The notes below the pieces were generated by a model. It did not search any database and was not told the DNA's origin. It saw only the letters and a program-made list of their open reading frames with translations. A stretch of 53,811 nucleotides of DNA from Streptomyces globisporus (lineage in GTDB: Bacteria > Actinomycetota > Actinomycetes > Streptomycetales > Streptomycetaceae), in the NCBI RefSeq assembly GCF_003501885.1, contig NZ_QWFA01000011.1, positions 1 to 53,811 on the forward strand, written 5' to 3'. Shown in pieces: positions 36,231-44,587 of this stretch. The position numbers and the translations under genes were made by a program. The stretch's first letter is position 1, and every line of letters begins with the position of its first letter.

Positions 36231-36833
36231 ATGACTGATCAGCGCCGTCTTGTGCTCGCCTCCGCCTCACCCGCCCGTCTCGGTCTGCTGCGCCAGGCCG
36301 GTTTCGCCCCCGAGGTGATCGTCAGCGGGGTGGACGAGGACGCGCTGAGCGCCCCGACCCCCGCCGAGCTGGCGCTCGTCCTGGCCCGGGCCAAGGCGGC
36401 GGCGGTCGCGGAGCGCCCCGAGGCGGCGGGCGCCCTGGTCATCGGCTGCGACTCGGTGCTGGAGCTGGACGGCGAGGCGCTCGGCAAGCCGGCCGACGCC
36501 GAGGAGGCCACCGCCCGCTGGAAGTCGATGCGCGGCCGGGCGGGCGTCCTGCAGACCGGGCACAGTGTGATCGACACCGCCTCCGGCCGTACGGCGTCGG
36601 CGACGGCGTCCACGGTCGTACGGTTCGGCGAGCCGAGCGACGCCGAGGTCGCGGCCTACGTGGCGACGGGCGAGCCGCTGCACGTGGCGGGGGCGTTCAC
36701 GCTGGACGGCAGGTCGGCCCCGTTCGTCGACTCGATCGAGGGCGACCACGGCAATGTCATCGGCCTCTCGCTGCCGCTGCTGCGCCGGCTGCTGGGCGAG
36801 CTGGACGTGTCGGTCACGGAGCTGTGGGTGTGA
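36231..36833 (+). CDS. maf: Maf-like nucleotide pyrophosphatase
   Basis: 200 residues. Hydrolyses non-canonical or certain nucleoside triphosphates (house-cleaning, septum-related). Opening [19 protein letters not shown] is the Maf signature, with conserved SGVDED and [16 protein letters not shown]. The C-terminal [14 protein letters not shown] is typical. ATG 36231 is preferred; an upstream in-frame ATG (36222) is possible. Embedded in the carboxylase region but not obviously linked functionally; overlaps the next gene by 20 bases at its end. Confidence 0.9.
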   Translation: MTDQRRLVLASASPARLGLLRQAGFAPEVIVSGVDEDALSAPTPAELALVLARAKAAAVAERPEAAGALVIGCDSVLELDGEALGKPADAEEATARWKSMRGRAGVLQTGHSVIDTASGRTASATASTVVRFGEPSDAEVAAYVATGEPLHVAGAFTLDGRSAPFVDSIEGDHGNVIGLSLPLLRRLLGELDVSVTELWV

Positions 36834-37248
36834 GTTCGGGCCGCTGGGCCTGAGGGCGGGTCTCGGGCCCGTACGACAGCAGGGTGAGCACCAGCAGGGC
36901 CAGCACGACCATCATGAACGCGAAGGCGGCCCAGCCGACCAGGCCGACGGTGACCGCGCCGAGGACGCCGTGCACGACCGCGCAGCCGATCAGGACGATC
37001 CGTCCGACGCGTCCGGGTGCGCGGTCGCGTATGCCGGCGATCAGGGCTGTCAGCCCGCACAGGACCAGCAGCAGCCCGGAGACGCCGCCCATCACCCAGG
37101 TCCCGGTGGACATGGCGTCCGGGTCCAGGCCGGCGAGCGACATGTTCTGGTTCTCGGCGACCGTGGCCAGGACGGCGTTGATGAGCACGATGCCCACCGC
37201 CTCCCCGAACAGCACGAGCGCGGTCACGATCGCCACCGGTCTGCGCAT
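36814..37248 (-). CDS. Four-TM membrane protein of unknown function
   Basis: 144 residues with four hydrophobic segments ([76 protein letters not shown]). Charged loops ([10 protein letters not shown]) suggest a cytoplasmic-facing middle. It is convergent with maf, overlapping its last 20 bases, and divergent from accA with a 351-base gap. Start ATG 37248 is preceded by GGGGGG. Confidence 0.8.
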   Translation of the reverse strand: MRRPVAIVTALVLFGEAVGIVLINAVLATVAENQNMSLAGLDPDAMSTGTWVMGGVSGLLLVLCGLTALIAGIRDRAPGRVGRIVLIGCAVVHGVLGAVTVGLVGWAAFAFMMVVLALLVLTLLSYGPETRPQAQRPELTPTAP

Positions 37249-37599
37249 CAGCGCCCCCCCTGTTACCTCTGGTACGTGCGTAGCGCGGACGCTACTCGCG
37301 GGTATTCCTCCGGACAAGGGGTTGGACGGGCCCGGGCGTCGGGCAAAGAATCCACCGCCCGTTCGTAGGGAGTCCACAAAGAAACGCCGTACGGCCTTGA
37401 CCCCCATGACAGAGACCTGGACCACACCGGCTGGTTACTGTGCGGTTGAGGATCCCGGCGTACCGTAGTGCCACAAGGGATTTCACTACTGGGGCAAGCC
37501 TCGGATCACACTCCGTGTGGGCAAGCTCACCATTGGGGACAGGTCGTACGGCCGTGTCGGTAGTCCCTAAACTCAGCTTGTTTCGAGGAGGGAGTCATC
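37249..37599. other. Non-coding gap before accA
   Basis: 351 bases without a credible gene. It holds the accA promoter and leader, with GTAGCG-N4-CGCTAC at 37280-37295 close to the divergent membrane protein gene and CACAC-N3-GTGTG at 37507-37519. The accA SD is at 37585-37594. Confidence 0.6.
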
Positions 37600-39354
37600 G
37601 TGCGCAAGGTGCTCATCGCCAACCGTGGCGAAATCGCTGTCCGCGTTGCTCGGGCGTGCCGGGACGCGGGGATCGCGAGTGTCGCGGTCTACGCCGAGCC
37701 GGACCGGGACGCGTTGCATGTCCGGGCCGCTGACGAGGCGTTCGCCCTGGGCGGTGACACCCCGGCCGCCAGCTATCTGGACATGGCCAAGGTGCTGCAG
37801 GCCGCCGCGGACTCCGGGGCGGACGCGATCCACCCGGGTTACGGATTCCTGTCGGAGAACGCGGAGTTCGCCCAGGCCGTCCTGGACGCCGGGCTGACCT
37901 GGATCGGCCCGCCGCCGGCCGCCATCCGCGACCTCGGCGACAAGGTCGCCGCCCGGCACATCGCGCAGCGCGCGGGCGCCCCGCTCGTGGCGGGCACCCC
38001 GGACCCGGTCTCCGGCTCCGACGAGGTCGTCGCGTTCGCCGAGCAGAACGGCCTCCCGATCGCGATCAAGGCCGCCTTCGGCGGTGGCGGGCGCGGCCTG
38101 AAGGTGGCCCGCACGCTGGAGGAGATCCCGGAGCTGTACGACTCCGCGGTCCGCGAGGCGGTCGCGGCGTTCGGCCGGGGCGAGTGCTTCGTCGAGCGCT
38201 ACCTCGACAAGCCGCGCCACGTGGAGACCCAGTGCCTGGCCGACCAGCACGGCAACGTGGTCGTCGTCTCCACCCGTGACTGCTCGCTCCAGCGCCGCCA
38301 CCAGAAGCTGGTGGAGGAGGCCCCGGCCCCGTTCCTGACCCAGGCGCAGAACGACGAGCTGTACGCGGCGTCCAAGGCGATCCTGAAGGAAGCCGGCTAC
38401 GTCGGCGCGGGCACGGTCGAGTTCCTCGTCGGCCTCGACGGCACGATCTCCTTCCTGGAGGTCAACACCCGCCTCCAGGTCGAGCACCCGGTCACCGAAG
38501 AGGTCACCGGCATCGACCTCGTGCGCGAGATGTTCCGCATCGCCGACGGCGAGGAGCTCGGCTACGGCGACCCGGCGGTGCGCGGCCACTCCTTCGAGTT
38601 CCGGATCAACGGCGAGGACCCGGGCCGCAACTTCCTCCCCGCCCCCGGCACGGTGACGCTGTTCGCCCCGCCCACCGGCCCCGGCGTCCGCCTGGACGCG
38701 GGCGTCGAGTCCGGCTCGGTCATCGGCCCGGCCTGGGACTCCCTCCTGGCCAAGCTGATCGTCACCGGCGCCACGCGTGAGCAGGCGCTCCAGCGGGCCG
38801 CCCGCGCGCTGGCGGAGTTCCAGGTCGAGGGCATGGCCACGGCGATCCCGTTCCACCGGGCCGTCGTCACCGACCCCGCCTTCACCGCGGACCCGTTCAC
38901 CGTGCACACCCGGTGGATCGAGACCGAGTTCGTCAACGACATCAAGCCCTTCGCCGCACCCGCCGAGGCGGACGCGGAGGACGAGGCCGGCCGCGAGACC
39001 GTCGTCGTCGAGGTCGGCGGCAAGCGCCTGGAGGTCTCGCTGCCGTCCTCGCTGGGCATGAGCCTGGCGCGTACGGGCCTGGCGGCCGGCGCCAAGCCGA
39101 AGCGCCGCGCGGCCAAGAAGGCCGGCTCCGCCGCTTCGGGCGACTCCCTGGCCTCGCCCATGCAGGGCACCATCGTCAAGATCGCGGTGGAGGAGGGCCA
39201 GGAGGTCAAGGAGGGCGACCTCGTCGTCGTCCTTGAGGCCATGAAGATGGAGCAGCCGCTCAACGCGCACCGCTCCGGCACCATCAAGGGCCTCACCGCC
39301 GAGGTCGGCGCCTCCGTCTCCTCCGGCGCCCTGATCTGCGAGATCAAGGACTGA
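37600..39354 (+). CDS. accA: Acyl-CoA carboxylase biotin-carboxylase/BCCP subunit (alpha)
   Basis: 584 residues, GTG start at 37600 after GAGGAGGGAG. Fuses a biotin carboxylase domain (ATP-grasp; [19 protein letters not shown] start, [14 protein letters not shown], glycine loop [30 protein letters not shown]) to a C-terminal biotin carrier domain with the biotinyl lysine K549 in EAMKMEQPL. It provides carboxybiotin to the beta subunit to make malonyl-CoA or methylmalonyl-CoA, precursors of fatty acids and polyketides. A terminator follows at 39371. Confidence 0.95.
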   Translation: MRKVLIANRGEIAVRVARACRDAGIASVAVYAEPDRDALHVRAADEAFALGGDTPAASYLDMAKVLQAAADSGADAIHPGYGFLSENAEFAQAVLDAGLTWIGPPPAAIRDLGDKVAARHIAQRAGAPLVAGTPDPVSGSDEVVAFAEQNGLPIAIKAAFGGGGRGLKVARTLEEIPELYDSAVREAVAAFGRGECFVERYLDKPRHVETQCLADQHGNVVVVSTRDCSLQRRHQKLVEEAPAPFLTQAQNDELYAASKAILKEAGYVGAGTVEFLVGLDGTISFLEVNTRLQVEHPVTEEVTGIDLVREMFRIADGEELGYGDPAVRGHSFEFRINGEDPGRNFLPAPGTVTLFAPPTGPGVRLDAGVESGSVIGPAWDSLLAKLIVTGATREQALQRAARALAEFQVEGMATAIPFHRAVVTDPAFTADPFTVHTRWIETEFVNDIKPFAAPAEADAEDEAGRETVVVEVGGKRLEVSLPSSLGMSLARTGLAAGAKPKRRAAKKAGSAASGDSLASPMQGTIVKIAVEEGQEVKEGDLVVVLEAMKMEQPLNAHRSGTIKGLTAEVGASVSSGALICEIKD

Positions 39355-39370
39355 CCGTCCGCACGCTCCG

Positions 39371-39413
39371 AAGGGGCCCGGTCCACGTCGTGAAGACGTG
39401 GACCGGGCCCCTT
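39371..39413 (+). terminator. Strong terminator after accA
   Basis: A perfect 19-bp stem (39371-39389 with 39395-39413) with a GTGAA loop follows the accA stop. Confidence 0.92.
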
Positions 39414-39473
39414 CGTCGCAGTGGCATCCTGGAACCCACGAAGGTCCCGAGGACCGAGGGAGGGGCGAAAGCC

Positions 39474-40070
39474 ATGGCAGGGGCGATCCCGATGGACGCG
39501 AGCACGGCACAGCCGCCGGCCCGGCCGATGCGTGCGGACGCGCGCCGGAACCACGACCGGCTGGTGGGCGAGGCGCGCAGGTCCTTCGCCGAGCACGGTA
39601 CGGACGCCTCGCTGGAGGACATCGCCCGGCGGGCGGGCGTGGGCATCGGCACCCTCTACCGGCACTTCCCGAACCGGGACGCCCTGATGAACGCGGTCTT
39701 CCAGGACGCCCTGTGCTCACTCCTGGACCGCTCCCGGGAACTGGCGGCGGCGGAGGCCCCGTGCCGGGCGCTGGTGGACTGGCTGGGCGCGATCGTCACT
39801 CATGCGGGTGAGTACCGCGGCCTGGCCCACTCCCTGATGTCCGCCTCGCGCGACGAGACCTCGGCCCTGGTGCAGTGCCATCTGCCGCTCCGGGAAGCGG
39901 GCGCGGGGCTGCTGCGGCGGGCCCAGGAGAGCGGGTCCGTACGGGACGACGTCTCCATCGACGACCTGCTCCAGCTGACCAACGCGATCGCCCTGGCCGC
40001 CGAACAGTCACCGGACGATCCGGAGTTGGCGGACCGGCTGCTGCGCCTGACGCTGCGCGGGCTGAAGTAG
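39474..40070 (+). CDS. TetR-family regulator
   Basis: 198 residues. The helix-turn-helix (about 30-70: EARRSFAEHGTDASLEDIARRAGVGIGTLYRHFPNRDALMNAVF region) is a classical TetR/AcrR domain; the C-terminus (RDDVSIDDLLQLTNAI) belongs to a common streptomycete subclass (SbtR-like C-terminal). GGGAGGGG precedes ATG 39474. No divergent partner; its target is unknown. A REP-like repeat lies right after its stop. Confidence 0.9.
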   Translation: MAGAIPMDASTAQPPARPMRADARRNHDRLVGEARRSFAEHGTDASLEDIARRAGVGIGTLYRHFPNRDALMNAVFQDALCSLLDRSRELAAAEAPCRALVDWLGAIVTHAGEYRGLAHSLMSASRDETSALVQCHLPLREAGAGLLRRAQESGSVRDDVSIDDLLQLTNAIALAAEQSPDDPELADRLLRLTLRGLK

Positions 40071-40076
40071 CCGAAC

Positions 40077-40125
40077 CAGCCCATCCGGCGTTTGAGGAGC
40101 GGAGGTTCGGGGGGCAGCGCCCCCG
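40077..40125. repeat. Streptomyces intergenic repeat with hairpin, copy 1
   Basis: A CATCCGGCGTTTGAGGAGCGG core followed by a small TCGGGGG...CCCCCGA hairpin. The same core recurs at 44480-44530. I recognise this sequence as a very common intergenic repeat in Streptomyces. It lies just after the TetR stop and probably acts as a terminator. Confidence 0.75.
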
Positions 40126-40133
40126 ACACGGAC

Positions 40134-41096
40134 CTACCGCCGCCGCAGATCCGCCACGCGCGCTCCCCGCTCACCCGGTACGTCCGCCAAGGCGGAGGCG
40201 CTGCGCAACTGCGGCCCGAGGCCGCCGTTCTGCGTGCGCCGCTGGCCGGGCAGAGGCATGTCCCTCCGGGGCCGGCTCCCCGGAGGGGGACCGTCCCCGC
40301 CCGGCGCGTCGGCGTCCGGACCGGCCACCGTGACCTCCACCCCCTGGTCGGCCAGGGACTGGAGTTCGGCGGCGGCCCGCTCGTCGTGGAGCGGGGGCTC
40401 GTCGGTCACCAGGCGGGTGATCAGTTCGGTGGGCACCGTCTGGAACATGGTGTCCGAGCCGAGCTTGGTGTGGTCCGCCAGGACCACCACCTCCGCCGCG
40501 GCGTGCACGAGAGCCCGGTCGACGCTGGCCGAGAGCATGTTGGAGGTGGACAGGCCACGCTCCGCCGTGAGGCCGCTCCCGGAGAGGAAGGCCCGGGAGA
40601 CCCGCAGCCCCTGGAGGGACTGCTCGGCCCCGCTGCCCACCAGCGCGTAGTTGCTCCCGCGCAGGGTGCCGCCGGTCATGACGACTTCGACCCGGTTGGC
40701 ATGGGCCAACGCCTGCGCCACCAGCAGGGAGTTGGTGACGACGGTCAGACCGGGGACCCGCGCGAGCCGGCGGGCCAGCTCCTGCGTGGTCGTGCCGGCG
40801 CCGACCACGATGGCCTCGCCCTCGCCGACGAGGCCTGCGGCCAGGTCGGCGATCGCGGTCTTCTCCGCGGTGGAGAGATGGGATTTCTGCGGAAAGCCGG
40901 ACTCCCGCGTAAAACCGCCCGGCAAGACCGCACCGCCGTGCCGGCGGTCGAGGAGTCCTTCTGCCTCCAGTGCCCGCACGTCCCGCCGTACGGTCACTTC
41001 GGAGGTCTGGACGACGCGGGCGAGCTCACGGAGCGATACCGCCCCGTTGGCGCGCACCATTTCGAGGATCAATTGACGACGTTCTGCAGCGAACAC
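40134..41096 (-). CDS. DeoR-family regulator with an unusual C-terminal extension
   Basis: 320 residues, GTG start. The first ~57 residues form a DeoR helix-turn-helix (AAERRQLILEMVRANGAVSL, VVQTSEVTVRRDVRALEAEG, RRHGGAV); the DeoR sensor domain (GAGTTTQELARRL, TNSLLVAQ, TGGTLR, ADHTKLGS) runs to ~258 and binds sugar phosphates. The last ~60 residues are Pro/Gly/Arg-rich and unlike the family. A terminator-like hairpin (40262-40287) lies inside this extension. It may control the deo genes nearby (palindromes at 43500 and 47044), which is not shown. Confidence 0.88.
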   Translation of the reverse strand: MFAAERRQLILEMVRANGAVSLRELARVVQTSEVTVRRDVRALEAEGLLDRRHGGAVLPGGFTRESGFPQKSHLSTAEKTAIADLAAGLVGEGEAIVVGAGTTTQELARRLARVPGLTVVTNSLLVAQALAHANRVEVVMTGGTLRGSNYALVGSGAEQSLQGLRVSRAFLSGSGLTAERGLSTSNMLSASVDRALVHAAAEVVVLADHTKLGSDTMFQTVPTELITRLVTDEPPLHDERAAAELQSLADQGVEVTVAGPDADAPGGDGPPPGSRPRRDMPLPGQRRTQNGGLGPQLRSASALADVPGERGARVADLRRR

Positions 41097-41166
41097 GAAA
41101 CTGACAGTAACCTGGCCGCCGGTGAGTTTTCAGCAGTTTGCGCCGAATAACAGAAGTTGTACTTCA

Positions 41167-41198
41167 AAGGGGCCTCCAAGTGGTATAGGAGGCCCCTT
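41167..41198. terminator. Terminator between deoR promoter and lpd stop
   Basis: AAGGGGCCTCC (41167-41177) pairs with GGAGGCCCCTT (41188-41198); the sequence continues TTTGAAG on the minus strand. It likely ends lpd transcripts. Confidence 0.85.
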
Positions 41199-41282
41199 CG
41201 TTGTTCGAGGGTGATCACGAAGCGGTCGCAGCACCGCCCGATCTGCCGGTGTTCGGCGGGAGTCGCCCGGTTTCCCGGACTC

Positions 41283-42722
41283 TCAGCCCTCGCCCGTGAG
41301 CTTGCGGGTGTGCAACTGCCGGGCCACTTCGGCGATCGATCCGGACAGGGACGGGTACACGGTGAAAGCGTTTGCGATCTGTTCCACCGTCAGGTTGTTG
41401 TCGACCGCGATCGAGATCGGGTGGATCAGCTCGCTGGCGCGCGGCGCGACCACGCAGCCGCCGACCACGATCCCCGTACCGGGGCGGCAGAAGATCTTGA
41501 CGAAGCCGTCGCGGATGCCCTGCATCTTCGCGCGCGGGTTGCGCAGCAGCGGCAGCTTGACGACCCGGGCCTCGATCCTGCCCGCGTCGACGTCGGCCTG
41601 GCTGTAGCCGACGGTGGCGATCTCCGGGTCGGTGAAGACGTTGGCGGAGACGGCCTTGAGGTTCAGCGGGGCGACCGCGTCGCCGAGGAAGTGGTACATC
41701 GCGATCCGGCCCTGCATCGCGGCGACCGAGGCCAGCGCGAAGATCCCGGTGACGTCACCGGCCGCGTAGACCCCGGGGGCGCTGGTGCGCGAGACCCGGT
41801 CGGTGAGGACGTGCCCGGACTCCTTGAGCCGTACGCCGGCCTCCTCCAGGCCCATGCCCGCGGTGTTCGGGATCGCGCCGACCGCCATCAGACAGTGCGA
41901 ACCGGTGATGACCCGGCCGTCGGCGAGGGTCACCTCGACCCGGTCGCCGACCCGCTTGGCGGACTGGGCGCGGGAGCGGGCCATGACGTTCATCCCGCGG
42001 CGGCGGAAGACGTCCTCCAGCACGGCGGCGGCGTCCGGGTCCTCGCCCGGCAGCACCCGGTCACGGGAGGAGACGAGGGTGACCCGCGAGCCGAGCGCCT
42101 GGTACGCCCCGGCGAACTCGGCGCCGGTGACACCGGATCCGACGACGATGAGCTCCTCGGGCAGCTCGTCGAGGTCGTAGACCTGGGTCCAGTTCAGGAT
42201 GCGCTCGCCGTCGGGCTGCGCGTCCGGGATCTCCCGGGGGTGGCCGCCGGTCGCTATCAGCACCGCGTCGGCGGTCAGCCGCTCCTCGGTGCCGTCGGCG
42301 GCGGTGACCACGACCTGCCGGGAGCCGTCGGCGGCCTGGAGCCCGTCGAGTCGGCCCCGGCCGCGCATCACGCGGGCGCCGGCCCGGGTGACGGAGGCGG
42401 TGATGTCGTGGGACTGCGCGAGCGCGAGGCGCTTGACCCGGCGGTTGACCTTGCCGAGATCCACGCCGACGACCCGGGCGGCCTGCTCCACGTGCGGGGT
42501 GTCGTCGGCGACGATGATGCCCAGTTCCTCGTACGAGGAGTCGAAGGTGGTCATCACCTCGGCCGTCGCGATCAGGGTCTTCGAGGGCACGCAGTCGGTG
42601 AGGACCGAAGCTCCGCCGAGGCCGTCGCAGTCGACGACGGTCACCTCCGCGCCGAGTTGGGCACCCACCAGGGCCGCCTCGTAGCCGCCGGGGCCGCCGC
42701 CGATGATCACGATCCGGGTCAC
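41283..42722 (-). CDS. lpdA: LpdA-type FAD flavoprotein (NAD(P)H:quinone reductase-like)
   Basis: 479 residues, GTG start. Two-dinucleotide-binding disulfide-reductase fold with the FAD motif GGGPGGYEAA and NAD motif GSGVTGAEFAG. Annotated by similarity as lipoamide dehydrogenase, but the first redox cysteine of the CxxxxC pair is replaced (S39; only C44 in GASVLTDCVPSK) and the usual C-terminal catalytic His is absent (FTVYPSLSGS). The same substitutions define M. tuberculosis LpdA (Rv3303c), an NAD(P)H-quinone reductase. It most likely reduces quinones, not lipoamide. Confidence 0.9.
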   Translation of the reverse strand: MTRIVIIGGGPGGYEAALVGAQLGAEVTVVDCDGLGGASVLTDCVPSKTLIATAEVMTTFDSSYEELGIIVADDTPHVEQAARVVGVDLGKVNRRVKRLALAQSHDITASVTRAGARVMRGRGRLDGLQAADGSRQVVVTAADGTEERLTADAVLIATGGHPREIPDAQPDGERILNWTQVYDLDELPEELIVVGSGVTGAEFAGAYQALGSRVTLVSSRDRVLPGEDPDAAAVLEDVFRRRGMNVMARSRAQSAKRVGDRVEVTLADGRVITGSHCLMAVGAIPNTAGMGLEEAGVRLKESGHVLTDRVSRTSAPGVYAAGDVTGIFALASVAAMQGRIAMYHFLGDAVAPLNLKAVSANVFTDPEIATVGYSQADVDAGRIEARVVKLPLLRNPRAKMQGIRDGFVKIFCRPGTGIVVGGCVVAPRASELIHPISIAVDNNLTVEQIANAFTVYPSLSGSIAEVARQLHTRKLTGEG

Positions 42723-42982
42723 GAAAAGTCCGCCTCGCGTTGTGTAACCCGCGGCCGTCTGCCGCCCCGGCCGGGGGTCCGGGGGATCGCCCCGGGGGAA
42801 TGCAGTACGTACTCCATTGTCCCGCACGCGCCAAGGTGCTTCGCCCCGGGGCCCTCCATACGGGAACGAGCCCCCGGAACGGGCGCCGCGCCCGCCCTCG
42901 CTCCGCCGCCCGCGCTCCCCCGACCGGGGCCTTCGTCACAGGAACCGCCGCTCCCGCCCCCGCCTCCCGTACCCTCGGACCC

Positions 42983-43420
42983 ATGTCGCTCTACGCCGCG
43001 TACGCCGGCAACCTCGACGCGCGGCTGATGACCCGCCGCGCCCCGCATTCCCCGATGCGCAGCACCGGCTGGCTCAACGGCTGGCGGCTGACCTTCGGCG
43101 GGGAGCAGATGGGCTGGGAGGGGGCGCTGGCCACCGTGGTGGAGGCGCCGCGCTCCCAGGTCTTCGTCGCGCTGTACGACCTGGCGCCGATGGACGAGGA
43201 CTCCATGGACCGCTGGGAGGGTGTCGGCCTCGACATCTACCGCCGGATGCGCATCCGGGTGCACACCCTGGACGGCGAGGAGCCGGCCTGGATCTATGTG
43301 CTCAACGGGTACGAGGGCGGGCTGCCCTCGGCGCGCTATCTGGGCGAGATCGCCGACGCGGCCGAGTCCGCGGGCGCCCCGCACGACTATGTGATGGAAC
43401 TGCGCAAGCGCCCCTGCTGA
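42983..43420 (+). CDS. Gamma-glutamylcyclotransferase-like protein
   Basis: 145 residues. AIG2/GGCT-like fold: YAAYAGNLD replaces the YAYGSNL opening, and [19 protein letters not shown] with a catalytic-type glutamate (E in DRWEG) and [19 protein letters not shown] are family motifs. Such enzymes act on gamma-glutamyl peptides, though actinobacteria lack glutathione, so the substrate is uncertain. ATG 42983. 116 bases before the phosphorylase gene. Confidence 0.85.
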   Translation: MSLYAAYAGNLDARLMTRRAPHSPMRSTGWLNGWRLTFGGEQMGWEGALATVVEAPRSQVFVALYDLAPMDEDSMDRWEGVGLDIYRRMRIRVHTLDGEEPAWIYVLNGYEGGLPSARYLGEIADAAESAGAPHDYVMELRKRPC

Positions 43421-43499
43421 CCAGGGCGGACACCGACCCGGCCGACCTGTCTTCGTACAAAAGCACCAACGCCTCGTGCGCGTCTTTGCGCCAGTGCAT

Positions 43500-43511
43500 C
43501 TACGCGCGTAG
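43500..43511. promoter_or_regulatory. Palindrome before the purine phosphorylase gene (putative deo operator)
   Basis: CTACGCGCGTAG, a perfect 12-bp palindrome, 25 bases before the GTG at 43537. The same 12 bases occur before deoC (47044-47055) and nowhere else that I found in the window. Confidence 0.75.
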
Positions 43512-43536
43512 GGATTCAGCGGTTACGCTCGTCGGC

Positions 43537-44361
43537 GTGAACGCATCTGTTATTCCGGACAACATCCAGGGCGACCCGCAGGCGGCAGCCGCCGGGGCCG
43601 CCGCCCGCCTGCGCGAGCTGACCGGCGCCGACACCCATGACGTCGCCCTGGTCATGGGCTCCGGCTGGGCGCCCGCGGGCGAAGCACTCGGCGTCCCGGA
43701 GGCCGAGTTCCCCGTGACCGAGCTGCCCGGCTTCCCGGCGCCCGCCGTCGAGGGCCACGGCGGCACGGTCCGCTCGTACAAGATCGGCGAGAAGCGCGCG
43801 CTGGTCTTCCTCGGCCGCACGCACTTCTACGAGGGCCGGGGCGTCGCCGCCGTCGCCCACGGGGTCCGTACGGCGGTGGCCGCGGGCTGCAAGACCGTCG
43901 TCCTGACGAACGGCTGCGGCGGTCTGCGCGAGGGCATGCGCCCGGGTCAGCCGGTCCTGATCAGCGACCACATCAACCTGACGGCCGCCTCCCCGATCAT
44001 CGGCGCCAACTTCGTCGACCTCACCGACCTGTACTCCCCGCGGCTGCGCGCGCTGTGCAAGGAGATCGACGACACCCTCGAAGAGGGCGTGTACGTGCAG
44101 TTCCCCGGCCCGCACTACGAGACCCCGGCCGAGATCAACATGGTCCGGGTCATGGGCGGCGACCTGGTGGGCATGTCCACGGTCCTGGAGGCCATCGCGG
44201 CCCGCGAGGCGGGCGCGGAGGTGCTCGGCCTCTCCCTGGTCACCAACCTGGCGGCGGGCCTCTCCGGAGAACCCCTCAACCACGAGGAGGTCCTCCAGGC
44301 GGGCCGCGACTCGGCGACCCGGATGGGCGCGCTGCTGGCGAGGGTGCTGGAGCGCATCTAA
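43537..44361 (+). CDS. punA: Purine-nucleoside phosphorylase (trimeric type)
   Basis: 274 residues, GTG start. Splits purine (deoxy)nucleosides by phosphorolysis into base and (deoxy)ribose-1-P. The sequence fits the trimeric family: [30 protein letters not shown] and [12 protein letters not shown]. Many streptomycete annotations call it DeoD, a different hexameric family. An upstream palindrome CTACGCGCGTAG is shared with deoC. The next gene is a phosphomutase, fitting conversion of ribose-1-P to ribose-5-P. Confidence 0.92.
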   Translation: MNASVIPDNIQGDPQAAAAGAAARLRELTGADTHDVALVMGSGWAPAGEALGVPEAEFPVTELPGFPAPAVEGHGGTVRSYKIGEKRALVFLGRTHFYEGRGVAAVAHGVRTAVAAGCKTVVLTNGCGGLREGMRPGQPVLISDHINLTAASPIIGANFVDLTDLYSPRLRALCKEIDDTLEEGVYVQFPGPHYETPAEINMVRVMGGDLVGMSTVLEAIAAREAGAEVLGLSLVTNLAAGLSGEPLNHEEVLQAGRDSATRMGALLARVLERI

Positions 44362-44479
44362 AACCGAGCCCGGCTTTCCGGGCCGCCCTTCCAGCCTCTC
44401 CGGCGGCCCGTCCAGCTCGTCCCCCGCCCGAGGGCCGGGCCGCTTCCGTCGCTCCCGCACCGGAGGACCGGGCCCGCTT

Positions 44480-44530
44480 CCAACCCCTCCGGCGTTTGAG
44501 GAGCGGGGGCCCGGGGCGGAGCCCCGGCGT
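44480..44530. repeat. Streptomyces intergenic repeat with hairpin, copy 2
   Basis: CCCTCCGGCGTTTGAGGAGCGG core followed by CCGGGGC-GGA-GCCCCGG; related to the copy at 40077-40125. It is in the gap after the phosphorylase gene and before the phosphomutase. The remainder of that gap (44362-44587) is GC-rich without a gene. Confidence 0.75.
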
Positions 44531-44587
44531 CCGCCACCCACCCGCACCGCCCCACCACCACCCGCACACCCCCGAAAGGCGGCCCCC

